The notes: generated by a model not told the origin, from the sequence alone. A stretch of 64,000 nucleotides of DNA from Myxococcus virescens (GCF_900101905.1 NZ_FNAJ01000023.1:36719-100718); one strand, 5' to 3'. Positions 33,456 through 43,089 are shown, numbered from the stretch's first letter. Made by a program: numbers and translations.

Positions 33456-34709
33456 CTAGAAGCGCTTGAACACCAGCACGGCGTTGGTGCCGCCGAAGCC
33501 AAACGAGTTGCTCATCACCGCGTCCACCCGGGCCTCACGCGCCTGGTTGGGCACGTAGTCCAGGTCGCAGTCCGGATCAGGCGTCGTCTGGTTGATGGTG
33601 GGCGGCAGGATGTTCCGCGCCAGCGCCAGCGCGCTGACCACGCCCTCGAAGCCGCCCGCCGCGCCGAGCATGTGGCCCGTCATCGACTTGGTCGACGACA
33701 CGGCGAGCTTCCGCGCGTGGTCGCCGAACACCGTCTTGATGGCCTTGGTCTCGTTCGCATCGTTGAACGGCGTCGAGGTGCCGTGAGCGTTGATGTAGCC
33801 CACGTCCTCCGGGTTCATCCCCGCGGACTGGAGCGCCAGCCGCATGCAGCGCGCCGCGCCCTCGCCTTCCGGCGCCGGCTGGGTGACGTGGTACGCGTCC
33901 GAGTTGGCACCGTACCCCACCACCTCCGCCAGGATGTTGGCGCCGCGCTTCTTCGCGGCCTCCATCTCCTCCAGCACCAGGATGCCCGCGCCCTCGCCCA
34001 TGACGAAGCCGTCACGGTCCTTGTCGAAGGGACGGCTGGCCCCGGCCGGATCATCATTGCGCGTGGACAGCGCCTTCATCACCGAGAAGCCACCCAGCCC
34101 CAGCGGGGTGATGGCCGCCTCGGCGCCGCCGGCGATGACCGCGTCCGTCTCACCCAGGCGGATGGACTTCCAGGCCTCGCCAATGGCGTGGGCACTGGTG
34201 GCGCACGCGGACACCGGCGCCCAGTTCGGCCCCTTGCAGTTGTACCGCATGGAGATGAGGCCGGGCGCCATGTTGATGATCATCTGGATGATGAAGAAGG
34301 GCGACAACCGGTCGAACCCCTTCTCCAACCCCTTGCGGTGCTGCTCTTCCAGCGAAGAGATACCGCCGATGCCCGAGCCGACGATGACGCCGACCTTCTC
34401 CGGCATGTAGCCGTGCGGCGCATCCGGGCCAATGGGAATGCCCGACTCCGTCACGGCCATCTGCGCGGCAGCCAATGCGAACTGCGCATACAGGTCCATC
34501 CGGCGCACTTCGCGCTTTTCGATGAACGCCTCGGGCTCGAAGTCCTTCACCTCGCCCGCGATGCGCGTGTCGATTTTGCCAACGTCAAAGCGCGTGACCT
34601 GGGCAATACCCGACTTGCCGGCGATCAACGCCTGCCAGTTCTTCTCGGTTCCGGTTCCCAGAGCCGAAACAAGCCCGGTTCCGGTGACGACGACTCGACG
34701 TTGTGACAC
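33456..34709 (-). CDS. fabF: 3-oxoacyl-ACP synthase II (FabF)
   Basis: 417 residues from GTG 34709, chosen because GGAGAGG lies 3 bases upstream and the protein then begins SQRRVVVTGTG as usual; another in-frame GTG is at 34736. The catalytic triad is Cys169 (SACATSAHA), His309 (INAHGTSTP) and His346 (KSMTGHMLGAAGG), with Lys341 nearby. FabF condenses malonyl-ACP with acyl-ACP in type II fatty-acid elongation, including the temperature-linked C16-C18 step. It is 84 bases after acpP, with an intercistronic hairpin at 34743-34761. Confidence 0.96.
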   Translation of the reverse strand: MSQRRVVVTGTGLVSALGTGTEKNWQALIAGKSGIAQVTRFDVGKIDTRIAGEVKDFEPEAFIEKREVRRMDLYAQFALAAAQMAVTESGIPIGPDAPHGYMPEKVGVIVGSGIGGISSLEEQHRKGLEKGFDRLSPFFIIQMIINMAPGLISMRYNCKGPNWAPVSACATSAHAIGEAWKSIRLGETDAVIAGGAEAAITPLGLGGFSVMKALSTRNDDPAGASRPFDKDRDGFVMGEGAGILVLEEMEAAKKRGANILAEVVGYGANSDAYHVTQPAPEGEGAARCMRLALQSAGMNPEDVGYINAHGTSTPFNDANETKAIKTVFGDHARKLAVSSTKSMTGHMLGAAGGFEGVVSALALARNILPPTINQTTPDPDCDLDYVPNQAREARVDAVMSNSFGFGGTNAVLVFKRF

Positions 34710-34742
34710 GGTCCTCTCCGGTGGCGCCTGGGACACCGGGGA

Positions 34743-34761
34743 CGCCGCGCATCACGCGGCG
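34743..34761 (-). terminator. Intercistronic hairpin between acpP and fabF
   Basis: A perfect 7-bp stem (cgccgcg / cgcggcg) with a 5-base loop and no T run. It could attenuate transcription after acpP or protect its message, consistent with the need for much more ACP than FabF. Confidence 0.4.
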
Positions 34762-34793
34762 CCGCCCCGCACCCCGGCACGCCGTGGTGCTAC

Positions 34794-35036
34794 CTACTTC
34801 TTGTGGGTGTTGATGTAGTTGGTGGCGTCGGCGACGGTCTTGATGTTCTCCGCCTCTTCGTCGGGAATCTCGACCTCGAACTCCTCTTCCATCGCCATGA
34901 CGAGCTCCACGATGTCGAGGCTGTCCGCGCCCAGGTCCTCGATGAAGGAGGACTCCGGCTTGATCTCATCCTCTCCGACACCGAGCTGGTCGGCGATGAT
35001 GGACTTGACCTTGGCCTCAATGGTTGACGTCGACAT
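34794..35036 (-). CDS. acpP: Acyl carrier protein
   Basis: 80 residues, acidic and helical. The 4'-phosphopantetheine attachment site is Ser39 in LGADSLDIVEL. The N-terminal STSTIEAKVKSIIADQLGV and the Glu-rich helix EEEFEVEIPDEEAE are standard. It carries acyl chains for FabD, FabG and FabF encoded on either side and for PlsX. It has its own good promoter (35105-35133) and a GGAGGG ribosome-binding site. Confidence 0.98.
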   Translation of the reverse strand: MSTSTIEAKVKSIIADQLGVGEDEIKPESSFIEDLGADSLDIVELVMAMEEEFEVEIPDEEAENIKTVADATNYINTHKK

Positions 35037-35104
35037 AAGTGTAGAACCCTCCAGGAACCAGATGTGGCCCGGCTGGCTTCCCGGACCATGTCGAAAGCGG
35101 GCGC

Positions 35105-35133
35105 GGTATATCCCACGCCCGGCGGCAATCCAA
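35105..35133 (-). promoter_or_regulatory. Candidate sigma70 promoter of acpP
   Basis: On the minus strand TTGGAT (plus 35128-35133) and TATACC (plus 35105-35110) are separated by exactly 17 bases. It lies about 70 bases upstream of the acpP ATG, in the only gap over 100 bases within fabG-acpP-fabF. Confidence 0.55.
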
Positions 35134-35140
35134 CCGTGGG

Positions 35141-35890
35141 TTACATGTACATTCCGCCGTTGACCTTCAGGACCTCGCCGGTGATGTAGGACGCGGCGTC
35201 CCCCGCCAGGAAGAGCACGGCACCGGCGACCTCCTCCGGATTGCCCAGCCGCCCCAGGGGGATGCCCTCCAGCATCTTCTGGCGCATCTCGTCATTGATC
35301 TGATGCGTCATGTCCGTCCCGATGAAGCCGGGGGACACGGCGTTGACGCGGATGTTCCGGCTGGACAGCTCGCGCGCCACGGACTTGGTCAGGCCGATGA
35401 GCCCCGCCTTGGACGCCGAGTAGGCCGCCTGACCGCCGTTGCCCATCTCCCCCACCACGGAGGTGATGTTGATGATGGCGCCGCCCTTCTGCTTCATCAT
35501 GGGCCGGCTGACGGCGCGGATGAGCGAGAAGGCGCCCTTGAGGTTGGTGTCCAGCTGCTTGTCCCAGTCCTCGTCCTTCACCCGCATCACCAGGCCGTCC
35601 ACCGCGACGCCCGCGTTGTTGACGAGCACGTCCAGCCGGCCGTGGCCCTTGACGATGCCGTCCACGGCGCTGGCGCAGGCGGCGCTGTCGGACACGTCGA
35701 AGCGGATGGCCTCCGCCTTGGCGCCCTCCGCCTGGAGCAGGGCCACCGTCTCCTGGGCCGCCGCCTCGTTGCCCGCATAGCTGATGACCACGGTGGAGGC
35801 CCCCGCCTTGGCGAAGGCCACCGCGCACGCCCGGCCGATGCCGCGCGAGCCACCCGTCACGAGCACGACCTTGTCCTTGAAGCCGCTCAT
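35141..35890 (-). CDS. fabG: 3-oxoacyl-ACP reductase (FabG)
   Basis: 249 residues from ATG 35890, which overlaps the fabD stop by ATGA. SDR family: cofactor motif TGGSRGIG at 12-19, NNAG at 91-94, catalytic Ser144, Tyr157 and Lys161 (YSASK), and C-terminal ITGEVLKVNGGMYM. It reduces 3-ketoacyl-ACP with NADPH in each elongation cycle. A longer open frame to 36055 falls inside fabD and was not used. Confidence 0.97.
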   Translation of the reverse strand: MSGFKDKVVLVTGGSRGIGRACAVAFAKAGASTVVISYAGNEAAAQETVALLQAEGAKAEAIRFDVSDSAACASAVDGIVKGHGRLDVLVNNAGVAVDGLVMRVKDEDWDKQLDTNLKGAFSLIRAVSRPMMKQKGGAIINITSVVGEMGNGGQAAYSASKAGLIGLTKSVARELSSRNIRVNAVSPGFIGTDMTHQINDEMRQKMLEGIPLGRLGNPEEVAGAVLFLAGDAASYITGEVLKVNGGMYM

Positions 35891-36828
35891 GGTGCCACCC
35901 CCAGTGCCGCGAGCGCCTTGTCCAGGCTCGCGGAGTCCTCGACGTTGAACAGCTCGATGTCCTTGGTGATGCGCTTGACCAGGCCCACCAGCACCTTGCC
36001 CGGCCCCAGCTCGATGATGCGGGTGACGCCTTCGGCCTTCAGCGCCTCCACGCACTCAATCCAGCGCACCGGCGAGCTCACCTGCTCCAGGAGCAGCGGC
36101 ACCACGCGGGACGCGTCCGCGTTGGGACGGGCCTCCACGTTGGTCACCACCGGCACGGACGGCGCGGACACCTGGATGCCGCCCAGCACCTCCGCCAGCC
36201 GGGGCTGCACCGGCGCCATCAGCGCGCAGTGGAAGGGGGCGGACACCGGCAGGGGCATCACGCGCTTGGCGCCGGCCTCCTTGCACTTCACCCCGGCGCG
36301 CTCCACGGCCGCCGCGTCACCGGCGATGACCGTCTGCTCGGGTGAGTTGTAGTTCGCCGGCGACACCACCTGCCCCTCGGCCGCCGCGTCACAGGCCGCC
36401 TTCACCTTCTCCGGAACCAGGCCCAGCACCGCGGCCATGGCGCCCACGCCCGCGGGCACCGCCTCCTGCATGAAGGTGCCGCGCGCGCGCACCGCCCGGA
36501 CCGCGTCGCCCAGGTCCATGGCGCCCGCCGCCACCAGCGCCGAGTACTCGCCCAGCGAGTGCCCCGCCACGAAGGACGGCGCCGGTCCCCGCTTCGCGAA
36601 CACCGCGTGCGCCGCCAGCGACACCGTGAGGATGGCCGGCTGGGTGTTGGCCGTGAGCTTCAGCGCCTCGTCCGGGCCCTCGAAACAGAGGGTGGAGAGC
36701 TTCTCCCCCAGGGCGGCGTCGACCGCGTCGAACACGGCCCGGGCCTCGGGGAACTTCTCATACAGGTCCTTGCCCATCCCCACGGCCTGGCTGCCTTGCC
36801 CGGGGAACACGAACGCGACCTTCGACAT
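35887..36828 (-). CDS. fabD: Malonyl-CoA:ACP transacylase (FabD)
   Basis: 313 residues. It begins AFVFPGQGSQAVGMGKDL, with the nucleophile Ser91 in GHSLGEYSA and the active-site His region PVSAPFHCALM. It transfers malonyl from CoA to ACP. Ribosome-binding site GAGGAGG lies about 10 bases upstream. It is 138 bases downstream of plsX, a spacing that in many bacteria is filled by fabH, which is absent here. Confidence 0.96.
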   Translation of the reverse strand: MSKVAFVFPGQGSQAVGMGKDLYEKFPEARAVFDAVDAALGEKLSTLCFEGPDEALKLTANTQPAILTVSLAAHAVFAKRGPAPSFVAGHSLGEYSALVAAGAMDLGDAVRAVRARGTFMQEAVPAGVGAMAAVLGLVPEKVKAACDAAAEGQVVSPANYNSPEQTVIAGDAAAVERAGVKCKEAGAKRVMPLPVSAPFHCALMAPVQPRLAEVLGGIQVSAPSVPVVTNVEARPNADASRVVPLLLEQVSSPVRWIECVEALKAEGVTRIIELGPGKVLVGLVKRITKDIELFNVEDSASLDKALAALGVAP

Positions 36829-36966
36829 GCGGACTCTGCCTCCTCTTCAGCGGCCGGGGCCGCAGGCTGGACGCCCTGTTGCCGTACCTGACCAGGTTGA
36901 GCCAGCAATTTCCGCGAGGCGCCCCGCCACCAACCCGAGGCGGCCTGCACGCTCCGGGCGAAGGCT

Positions 36967-38028
36967 CTAATCGGAAACGCCCGCGTCTGTCGCTCTTTTT
37001 CCCTTCGGATGGGTCGGAAGCCACGCCGCCGCGCGCCCGATGCAACGCGTCAACTCCGCCTGCACGCCCCCCTCCGCCATGGCCAGCGCCGCGCCCAGCG
37101 CGTTGAAGAGGGCCCGGGGCGTGGAGCGCCCATGCGCGACGATGCCCACCCCCTGGATGCCCAGCAGGGGCGCCCCGCCGTACTCGGCGTAGTCCACCAC
37201 CCGGCGAAGCCCGGCCAGCGCGGGCTGGAGCAGCATCGCCCCCACCTTCTCCGCCAGCCCGCCGCGCCGCTCGATGGCCTGACGCAGCATGCCAATGACG
37301 CCCATGCCCACGCCCTCGGATGTCTTCAGGACGACGTTTCCGGTGAACCCGTCCGTCACCACCACCTGCACCTCGCCGGAGAAGAGGTCCTTGCCCTCCA
37401 CGTAACCCACGAAGTCCAGATCCGAGCGCCGCAGCAGCCCACTGACCTCCCGGGTGAGCGGCGTCCCTTTGGAGGACTCCTCTCCATTGGAGAGCACGGC
37501 CACCCGGGGCCGGGCCACGCCCATGCGCGCGCGCACGTAGGCCTCTCCCATGACGGCGAACTGGGCCAGGTGCGACGGCTTGCAGTCCACGTTGGCGCCC
37601 GCATCCAGGAGCAGGCACCGGCCGCCGCCCTTGAGCGCGGGGAAGAGCGCGGCGATGGCGGGACGCTCCACACCCGGCAGCCGTCCCAGCGTGAGCAGGC
37701 CCCCGGCCATGACGGCGCCGGAGTTGCCCGCCGAGACAAGCGCCTCCGCCTGGCCGTCCCGCACCAGCTCGAAGCCCACCCGAAGGGAGGAGTCCCGCTT
37801 GCGGCGGAAGGCGGTCGAGGCGTGCTCGTCCATCTCCACGACTTCAGAGGCGTGGTGGACCTGGAGGTTGGTTGGAGGCCGCAGCCTGCCCAGCAGGGGC
37901 GCCACCTTCGCCTCGTCCCCCACCAGGAGCACCTGGTGACCGGGGTGGGCCCGCGCGAAGAGCACCCCACCCTCCACGGGGGCGGCGGGCGCGTGATCGC
38001 CGCCCATGGCATCCAGCACCAGCCTCAT
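36967..38028 (-). CDS. plsX: Phosphate acyltransferase PlsX
   Basis: 353 residues from ATG 38028 (MRLVLDAMGGDHAP) with GGAGAGG upstream. Conserved PlsX elements include SAGNSGAVMAGGLLTLGR, DAGANVDCKP, LLSNGEESSKGTP in part, VVVTDGFTGNVVLKT, and YAEYGGAPLLGIQGV followed by HGRS. PlsX makes acyl-phosphate from acyl-ACP for PlsY, the first step of phospholipid synthesis in many bacteria. The usual rpmF-plsX-fabH-fabD order is changed: rpmF is divergent and fabH is missing. Confidence 0.95.
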   Translation of the reverse strand: MRLVLDAMGGDHAPAAPVEGGVLFARAHPGHQVLLVGDEAKVAPLLGRLRPPTNLQVHHASEVVEMDEHASTAFRRKRDSSLRVGFELVRDGQAEALVSAGNSGAVMAGGLLTLGRLPGVERPAIAALFPALKGGGRCLLLDAGANVDCKPSHLAQFAVMGEAYVRARMGVARPRVAVLSNGEESSKGTPLTREVSGLLRRSDLDFVGYVEGKDLFSGEVQVVVTDGFTGNVVLKTSEGVGMGVIGMLRQAIERRGGLAEKVGAMLLQPALAGLRRVVDYAEYGGAPLLGIQGVGIVAHGRSTPRALFNALGAALAMAEGGVQAELTRCIGRAAAWLPTHPKGKRATDAGVSD

Positions 38029-38200
38029 CCCCACCCTCTCCTTGCCCGCCAGGCGCCCCGGCGGCTGTCGGTGTCGGTATCCCACCCGCCGGGGGGCGGG
38101 CGGCGCGCAGCACAGCAGGAACCCTGGAGGGGGGCAACGACTGGCTGATGCGCCCTGGGGCACTTCCGGAAGAATGGCGCCCGCGCCATGGGCGTTGTCA

Positions 38201-38231
38201 CCGGGCACCGTCCGGGATAGACGGTGCCCGG
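38201..38231. repeat. 12-bp perfect inverted repeat upstream of rpmF and plsX
   Basis: Arms ccgggcaccgtc and gacggtgcccgg are separated by cgggata. It lies 30 bases upstream of the rpmF promoter -35 and about 170 bases from the plsX start. It could be an operator for either gene or a transcript hairpin. Confidence 0.5.
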
Positions 38232-38260
38232 GAGATAACGGGCCCTCCCGCGTTGCCACA

Positions 38261-38289
38261 TTGACTCGGGGGCTTCGAGCCGCTAGGGT
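38261..38289 (+). promoter_or_regulatory. Candidate sigma70 promoter of rpmF
   Basis: TTGACT (38261-38266) and TAGGGT (38284-38289) with a 17-base spacer. Transcription would begin near 38296, leaving a leader of about 175 bases before the GTG start. Confidence 0.5.
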
Positions 38290-38470
38290 CCGCCGCCTTC
38301 CGAAGCCGGACATGGAGTACGGGAGCCTTCGGCGACCGCCCCAGACCGGTTTCGAGCAGAGAGTGTTGCGCACGGAGCCGGGGACCCCGGCACAGCGCGA
38401 AAGACATTGGACTCAACCGGTCCGGACCGGCGCGAACGCTCCGGGTCGGCGTCGAATATAGAGGTGAGCC

Positions 38471-38659
38471 GTGGGTGTCCCCAAGAAGCGTACTTCGAAG
38501 ATGCGTCGTGACCGCCGTCGTGCGGCCAACAACAACCTGCGGAGCGCCGTGCAGGTGACCAAGTGCCCGAACTGCAAGGAGCCGGTGATGCCTCACCGCG
38601 CCTGCACGTCCTGTGGCCAGTACAAGGGCCGTGAAGTGGTGGCTCAGGCCCAGGCCTGA
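38471..38659 (+). CDS. rpmF: 50S ribosomal protein L32
   Basis: 62 residues, starting MGVPKKRTSKMRRDRRR from GTG 38471 with GAGGTGA as ribosome-binding site. A zinc ribbon is present: CPNC and CTSC. L32 is a 50S component near the peptidyl-transferase region. In many bacteria rpmF follows yceD on one transcript. Here yceD lies downstream in the opposite direction, sharing a hairpin terminator. Confidence 0.97.
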   Translation: MGVPKKRTSKMRRDRRRAANNNLRSAVQVTKCPNCKEPVMPHRACTSCGQYKGREVVAQAQA

Positions 38660-38673
38660 CACACAGTCACATA

Positions 38674-38694
38674 CAGCGCCCTTCCCGGGCGCTG
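38674..38694 (+). terminator. Hairpin after rpmF
   Basis: A perfect 8-bp stem (cagcgccc / gggcgctg) with loop ttccc starts 14 bases after the rpmF stop. There is no T run, so termination is likely helped by the larger hairpin that follows. Confidence 0.5.
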
Positions 38695-38701
38695 CGAAAC
38701 A

Positions 38702-38745
38702 CGACGGGCCGCGTCTCCATCCAATGGAGGCCGCGGCCCTTGTCG
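38702..38745. terminator. Large bidirectional hairpin between rpmF and yceD
   Basis: A near-perfect stem of about 18 base pairs (left arm from 38702, right arm to 38745) with one single-base and one two-base bulge closes on loop tccaa. It lies between convergent genes and is the likely terminator for both. Confidence 0.7.
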
Positions 38746-38791
38746 TTCCAGGGCCCCCTCTCACGAGGCGGCCCTGCCCTCCAGGCTCACT

Positions 38792-39394
38792 TCAGTTGTT
38801 GAGCTTGATGTTCTTCAGCGGCGCCAGCCGCGGATCCACCGGCCGGGTGTCACAGGTGCAGGCGACGTCGTTGCGGTTCGCGCCGCACTGCGAGCACAGG
38901 CCCTTGCAGTCGTCCCGGCACACGGCGTTCATCGGCAGGGCCAGCAGGAGCTGCTCCCGGACGATGGGATCCAGGTTGATGGTCTTCCCGTCGAAGAGCT
39001 CCTGATCCGCGTCGTCCAGCTCGAAGGAGCCGCCAGACTCCCCCTGGCTGCGCTCCTTCTTCTCCATGGCCTTCTCGTCGTCGTCCTTGAAGTCGTCGCC
39101 CCGAGCCAGGGACTCCGGCACCAGGTTGAGCGTGAACTCCACGGGGACCTTCATGGCCACGTCGGCGAGGCAGCGCTTGCAGGGGCTGGTGACGTCCACC
39201 GTGAAGCGCCCCTCCAGCAGCACGCCGCCGCTCAGCTTGCGCAGCGACGCCTTCAACGTCGCCGGGGCCGTGGCTCGGAATCCGGTATCCTCGCCGGAGG
39301 CAGCGCCTCCCAGCGTCTCACCGAGCAGCTCGAGATTGACGGGCTCCTCGAGCTTCAGCCCTGCGTCCTTGATTTGATCAACCTTTACGAGCAT
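38792..39394 (-). CDS. YceD/DUF177 family protein
   Basis: 200 residues. N-terminal half with FRATAPATLKASLRKLSGGV and LEGRFTVDV, the first Cys pair SPCKRCLADV, an acidic Asp/Glu/Lys-rich insertion (about 100-135), then LDPIVREQLLLALPMNAVCRDDCKGLC with CSQCG and CTC. DUF177 proteins are linked to 23S rRNA accumulation and L32. It has a strong promoter of its own (39426-39454). It faces rpmF tail to tail instead of preceding it. Confidence 0.88.
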   Translation of the reverse strand: MLVKVDQIKDAGLKLEEPVNLELLGETLGGAASGEDTGFRATAPATLKASLRKLSGGVLLEGRFTVDVTSPCKRCLADVAMKVPVEFTLNLVPESLARGDDFKDDDEKAMEKKERSQGESGGSFELDDADQELFDGKTINLDPIVREQLLLALPMNAVCRDDCKGLCSQCGANRNDVACTCDTRPVDPRLAPLKNIKLNN

Positions 39395-39425
39395 TTACGC
39401 TACTTCCAGGCCAAAAGGGGCGCGC

Positions 39426-39454
39426 AACATAGAGGGTGGCCCCTCCAGCGTCAA
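39426..39454 (-). promoter_or_regulatory. Strong candidate sigma70 promoter of yceD
   Basis: On the minus strand TTGACG (plus 39449-39454) and TATGTT (plus 39426-39431) have a 17-base spacer. Transcription would start about 25 bases before the yceD ATG. It is one of the best -35/-10 matches in the window. Confidence 0.65.
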
Positions 39455-39557
39455 CACGCCCTCGTGCAACACCGCCACGAAGATGTCACCGCGCCGTCAC
39501 CCCCGACGGGCCGGCCTTCGTGGATTCTCTCGATAACGTTTTGATAGGTTCGAATCG

Positions 39558-40493
39558 ATGCACGCACATGGCTGGCGGTTGCGCGGGTGGGCCCTCATCC
39601 TGGTGCTGGGCCTGGGTGCCCGACTGGGCTGGAGCCGGCCCCTCTTCCCTGAGCCTGTTCTCTCGCAGCTCGGCCCGGCCAGCCCGGCCATCACCGAGGC
39701 CCGCGAACAGTTCGACCAGGGCGAATTCGAAGACGCACGTCGCACCCTCCTGGAAGGCCTGGATGCGCCGGACCTGACGGATGATCAGCTGGTGGAGATG
39801 TACCGCCTGCTGGGCCTCACGGCCCTCTACCTGGGAGACGAGCCCCAGGCGCGCGACGCCTACGAGAAGCTGCTCCAGGCCCGGCCGGACTACGAGCTCC
39901 CCCGCAGCTCCCCGCCCAAGCTGCGCGCCCTCTACGCGCGCATCCGCGAGGACATCAAGAGCCGGCGCGTCCGCCCTGTCACCCTGGACGTGGACCCCAT
40001 CCCTGATCCACCGGGTGGCGAGCCCGTCGTCGTGGAGGCCGCCATCCAGGACCTGGCGCTGGGCGCCCGCGCGCGCCTCTTCTACCGGCGCGCCGGAGAC
40101 GAGGCCTACAGCTCGGTGGACTTCGCGCGTGAGCGAGGCCCCGACGGCCGCCCCCTCGAGCGCTACCGCGCGGTGTTGCCGGCCTACGAGGTGCCCACCG
40201 AGGCCGAGGCCTACGAGATGGAGTACTACTTCGAGGTCGCGGACGCGGCGCAGCGCCGGCTCGCGGGCCGGGGAGACTCCTTCCAGCCGCTCATCTTCCA
40301 GGTGGCGCCCCGGGCCGTGCGCGCCGGCGCCGCCGCCGACCCGTCCTCCCGTCCCTGGTACAAGAGCCCCTGGCTCTGGGTGGGCGTGGGCGCGGTGGCC
40401 ATTGGCGCCACCGCCGGCATCGTCGCGCTGACCTCCGGCGAAGAGCGGGGCCGCGTTCCCATCACCATCCGCGTGGAGCCCCCCGCCCCATGA
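39558..40493 (+). CDS. TPR-like membrane-anchored protein of unknown function
   Basis: 311 residues. An N-terminal signal segment (about 9-26) is followed by a tetratricopeptide-like region (42-115: AREQFDQGEFEDARRTLLEG and YLGDEPQARDAYEKLLQARP). A beta-rich domain covers about 135-250. A single membrane helix (about 273-295, PWLWVGVGAVAIGATAGIVA) and a short tail complete it. The topology suggests a periplasmic domain held by two segments. No enzymatic motif is seen. It overlaps the following lipoprotein gene by ATGA, so the two proteins likely function together in the envelope. Confidence 0.78.
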   Translation: MHAHGWRLRGWALILVLGLGARLGWSRPLFPEPVLSQLGPASPAITEAREQFDQGEFEDARRTLLEGLDAPDLTDDQLVEMYRLLGLTALYLGDEPQARDAYEKLLQARPDYELPRSSPPKLRALYARIREDIKSRRVRPVTLDVDPIPDPPGGEPVVVEAAIQDLALGARARLFYRRAGDEAYSSVDFARERGPDGRPLERYRAVLPAYEVPTEAEAYEMEYYFEVADAAQRRLAGRGDSFQPLIFQVAPRAVRAGAAADPSSRPWYKSPWLWVGVGAVAIGATAGIVALTSGEERGRVPITIRVEPPAP

Positions 40494-40996
40494 GCCTGCG
40501 CCTCCTGTCCCCGCTGTTGCTGCTCGGCCTTCTTGGCGCGTGCGGCCCTGACGCCGAGCCCGCGGGCCGCTTTCCGCTCGCCCTGACGATGGAGCGCGCG
40601 GTGGCCAACGACGTCCAGGCCCTGCAGGTGGCCGTGGTGTCGCGGGGCTCCAGCCGCAGTTGCACCGAGATTCAGCGCACGTGCCTGGGCACCCAGGTGC
40701 GGCGTGACGACCTGGTGGTGCTGAAGGACGCCCAGGGGCGCGAGGGCAGGGCCCTCCGCTTCCCCGTGGACCTGGCGACCCTCCAGTCGGGAGGAAGCCT
40801 GGAGCTGGCGGTGGACGTGCCGGTGGGCCGAGATTACGCGCTCGTCATCGAGGCGATCACCACGGGGACCCCGCCCGGCTTCCTGGGGAGTTCGTGCAAC
40901 TACCTCCGTGAGGTCAACGCGGGCGACAACGCCCCGGTGATTGCCGCGCCCCTGACGCTGACCGGTGGAGATTGCAATCCGTCCATCGCGCCCTGA
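40490..40996 (+). CDS. Small putative lipoprotein
   Basis: 168 residues. The signal sequence LLSPLLLLGLLGAC ends in a lipobox with Cys at about residue 18. The mature part is beta-rich (LQVAVVSRG, LELAVDVPVGRDYALVIEA) and holds Cys residues in SCTEIQRTCLG and SSCNYLRE, suggesting a disulfide. No known domain was recognised. It overlaps the upstream TPR-like gene by ATGA and precedes the PhoB-like regulator by 25 bases. Confidence 0.75.
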   Translation: MSLRLLSPLLLLGLLGACGPDAEPAGRFPLALTMERAVANDVQALQVAVVSRGSSRSCTEIQRTCLGTQVRRDDLVVLKDAQGREGRALRFPVDLATLQSGGSLELAVDVPVGRDYALVIEAITTGTPPGFLGSSCNYLREVNAGDNAPVIAAPLTLTGGDCNPSIAP

Positions 40997-41021
40997 GCGC
41001 GGAGGGACTCGAGAGGGCTTC

Positions 41022-41702
41022 ATGTCGCGCATCCTGATTATCGAGGACGAGCAGGACCTGGCGGGTCTCGTCGACTACAACCTGCGGGCCGCGGGCTTCG
41101 AGACGGAGACGGCCAGCACCGGCGCGAGCGGGCTCGCCAAGGCGCGCGCGCATCCGCCAGACCTGGTGCTGCTGGACCTGATGCTGCCGGACGTGGCGGG
41201 CAGCGAGGTGCTGCGCATGCTCAAGACGGACACCGAGCTGCGCAAGGCGTCCGTCATCATCGTCAGCGCGAAGGGCCAGGAGTCCGACCGGGTGCAGGGC
41301 CTGGAGCTGGGCGCGGACGACTACGTGGTGAAGCCCTTCTCCGTCCGCGAGCTCCTCCTGCGCGTCAAGGCCGTGCTGCGCCGCGCGGACGCGGAGGACG
41401 GGCCCTCCGCGGTGCTCGCCTCCGGCGACATCAGCCTGGACACCACCCGCCACCAGGTGCGCGTGAAGGGCGAGGAAGTGCTCCTCACCGCGCTGGAGTT
41501 CCGCCTGCTGCGCACGCTGCTGGAGCGCTCGGACCGGGTGCAGACGCGCGAGGTGCTGCTGTCGGACGTCTGGGGCATCCAGGCGGAGATCCACACCCGC
41601 ACCGTGGACACGCACATCAAGCGGCTGCGCGAGAAGCTGGGCCCCGCCGGGGACATCATCGAGACGGTGCGCGGCGTGGGCTACAAGCTCAGCCCTCCGT
41701 GA
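41022..41702 (+). CDS. OmpR/PhoB-type response regulator
   Basis: 226 residues from ATG 41022. The receiver (1-120) has acidic residues at 8-10, phosphoacceptor Asp52 in LLDLMLPD, and Lys in DDYVVKPFS. The winged-helix DNA-binding domain (about 130-226) shows LTALEFRLLRTLLERSDRVQTREVL in parts, TRTVDTHIKRLREKLG and VRGVGYKL. It is 13 bases from the PhoR-like kinase gene, its evident partner. M. xanthus has several PhoP/PhoR pairs; which one this equals cannot be decided here. The protein is very similar in layout to the regulator at 51658. Confidence 0.93.
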   Translation: MSRILIIEDEQDLAGLVDYNLRAAGFETETASTGASGLAKARAHPPDLVLLDLMLPDVAGSEVLRMLKTDTELRKASVIIVSAKGQESDRVQGLELGADDYVVKPFSVRELLLRVKAVLRRADAEDGPSAVLASGDISLDTTRHQVRVKGEEVLLTALEFRLLRTLLERSDRVQTREVLLSDVWGIQAEIHTRTVDTHIKRLREKLGPAGDIIETVRGVGYKLSPP

Positions 41703-41715
41703 GGCCGCCCCGCCC

Positions 41716-43077
<1,362 letters not shown>

Positions 43078-43089
43078 GATGGAGTGACC

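Larger units (their letters stand above)
38029..38470. other. Divergent plsX-rpmF regulatory region (442 bases)
   Basis: No supported gene lies here. It contains a perfect 12-bp inverted repeat with 7-base spacer at 38201-38231 (ccgggcaccgtc / gacggtgcccgg) and a sigma70-like promoter for rpmF at 38261-38289. The remaining stretch of about 175 bases would be an unusually long rpmF leader. Short open frames in the leader have no coding support. Confidence 0.6.

Noticed and set aside
38029..38373. N-terminal extension of plsX
   Set aside because: The frame is open upstream, but PlsX proteins begin at MRLVLDAMGGDHAP and a ribosome-binding site stands before ATG 38028.
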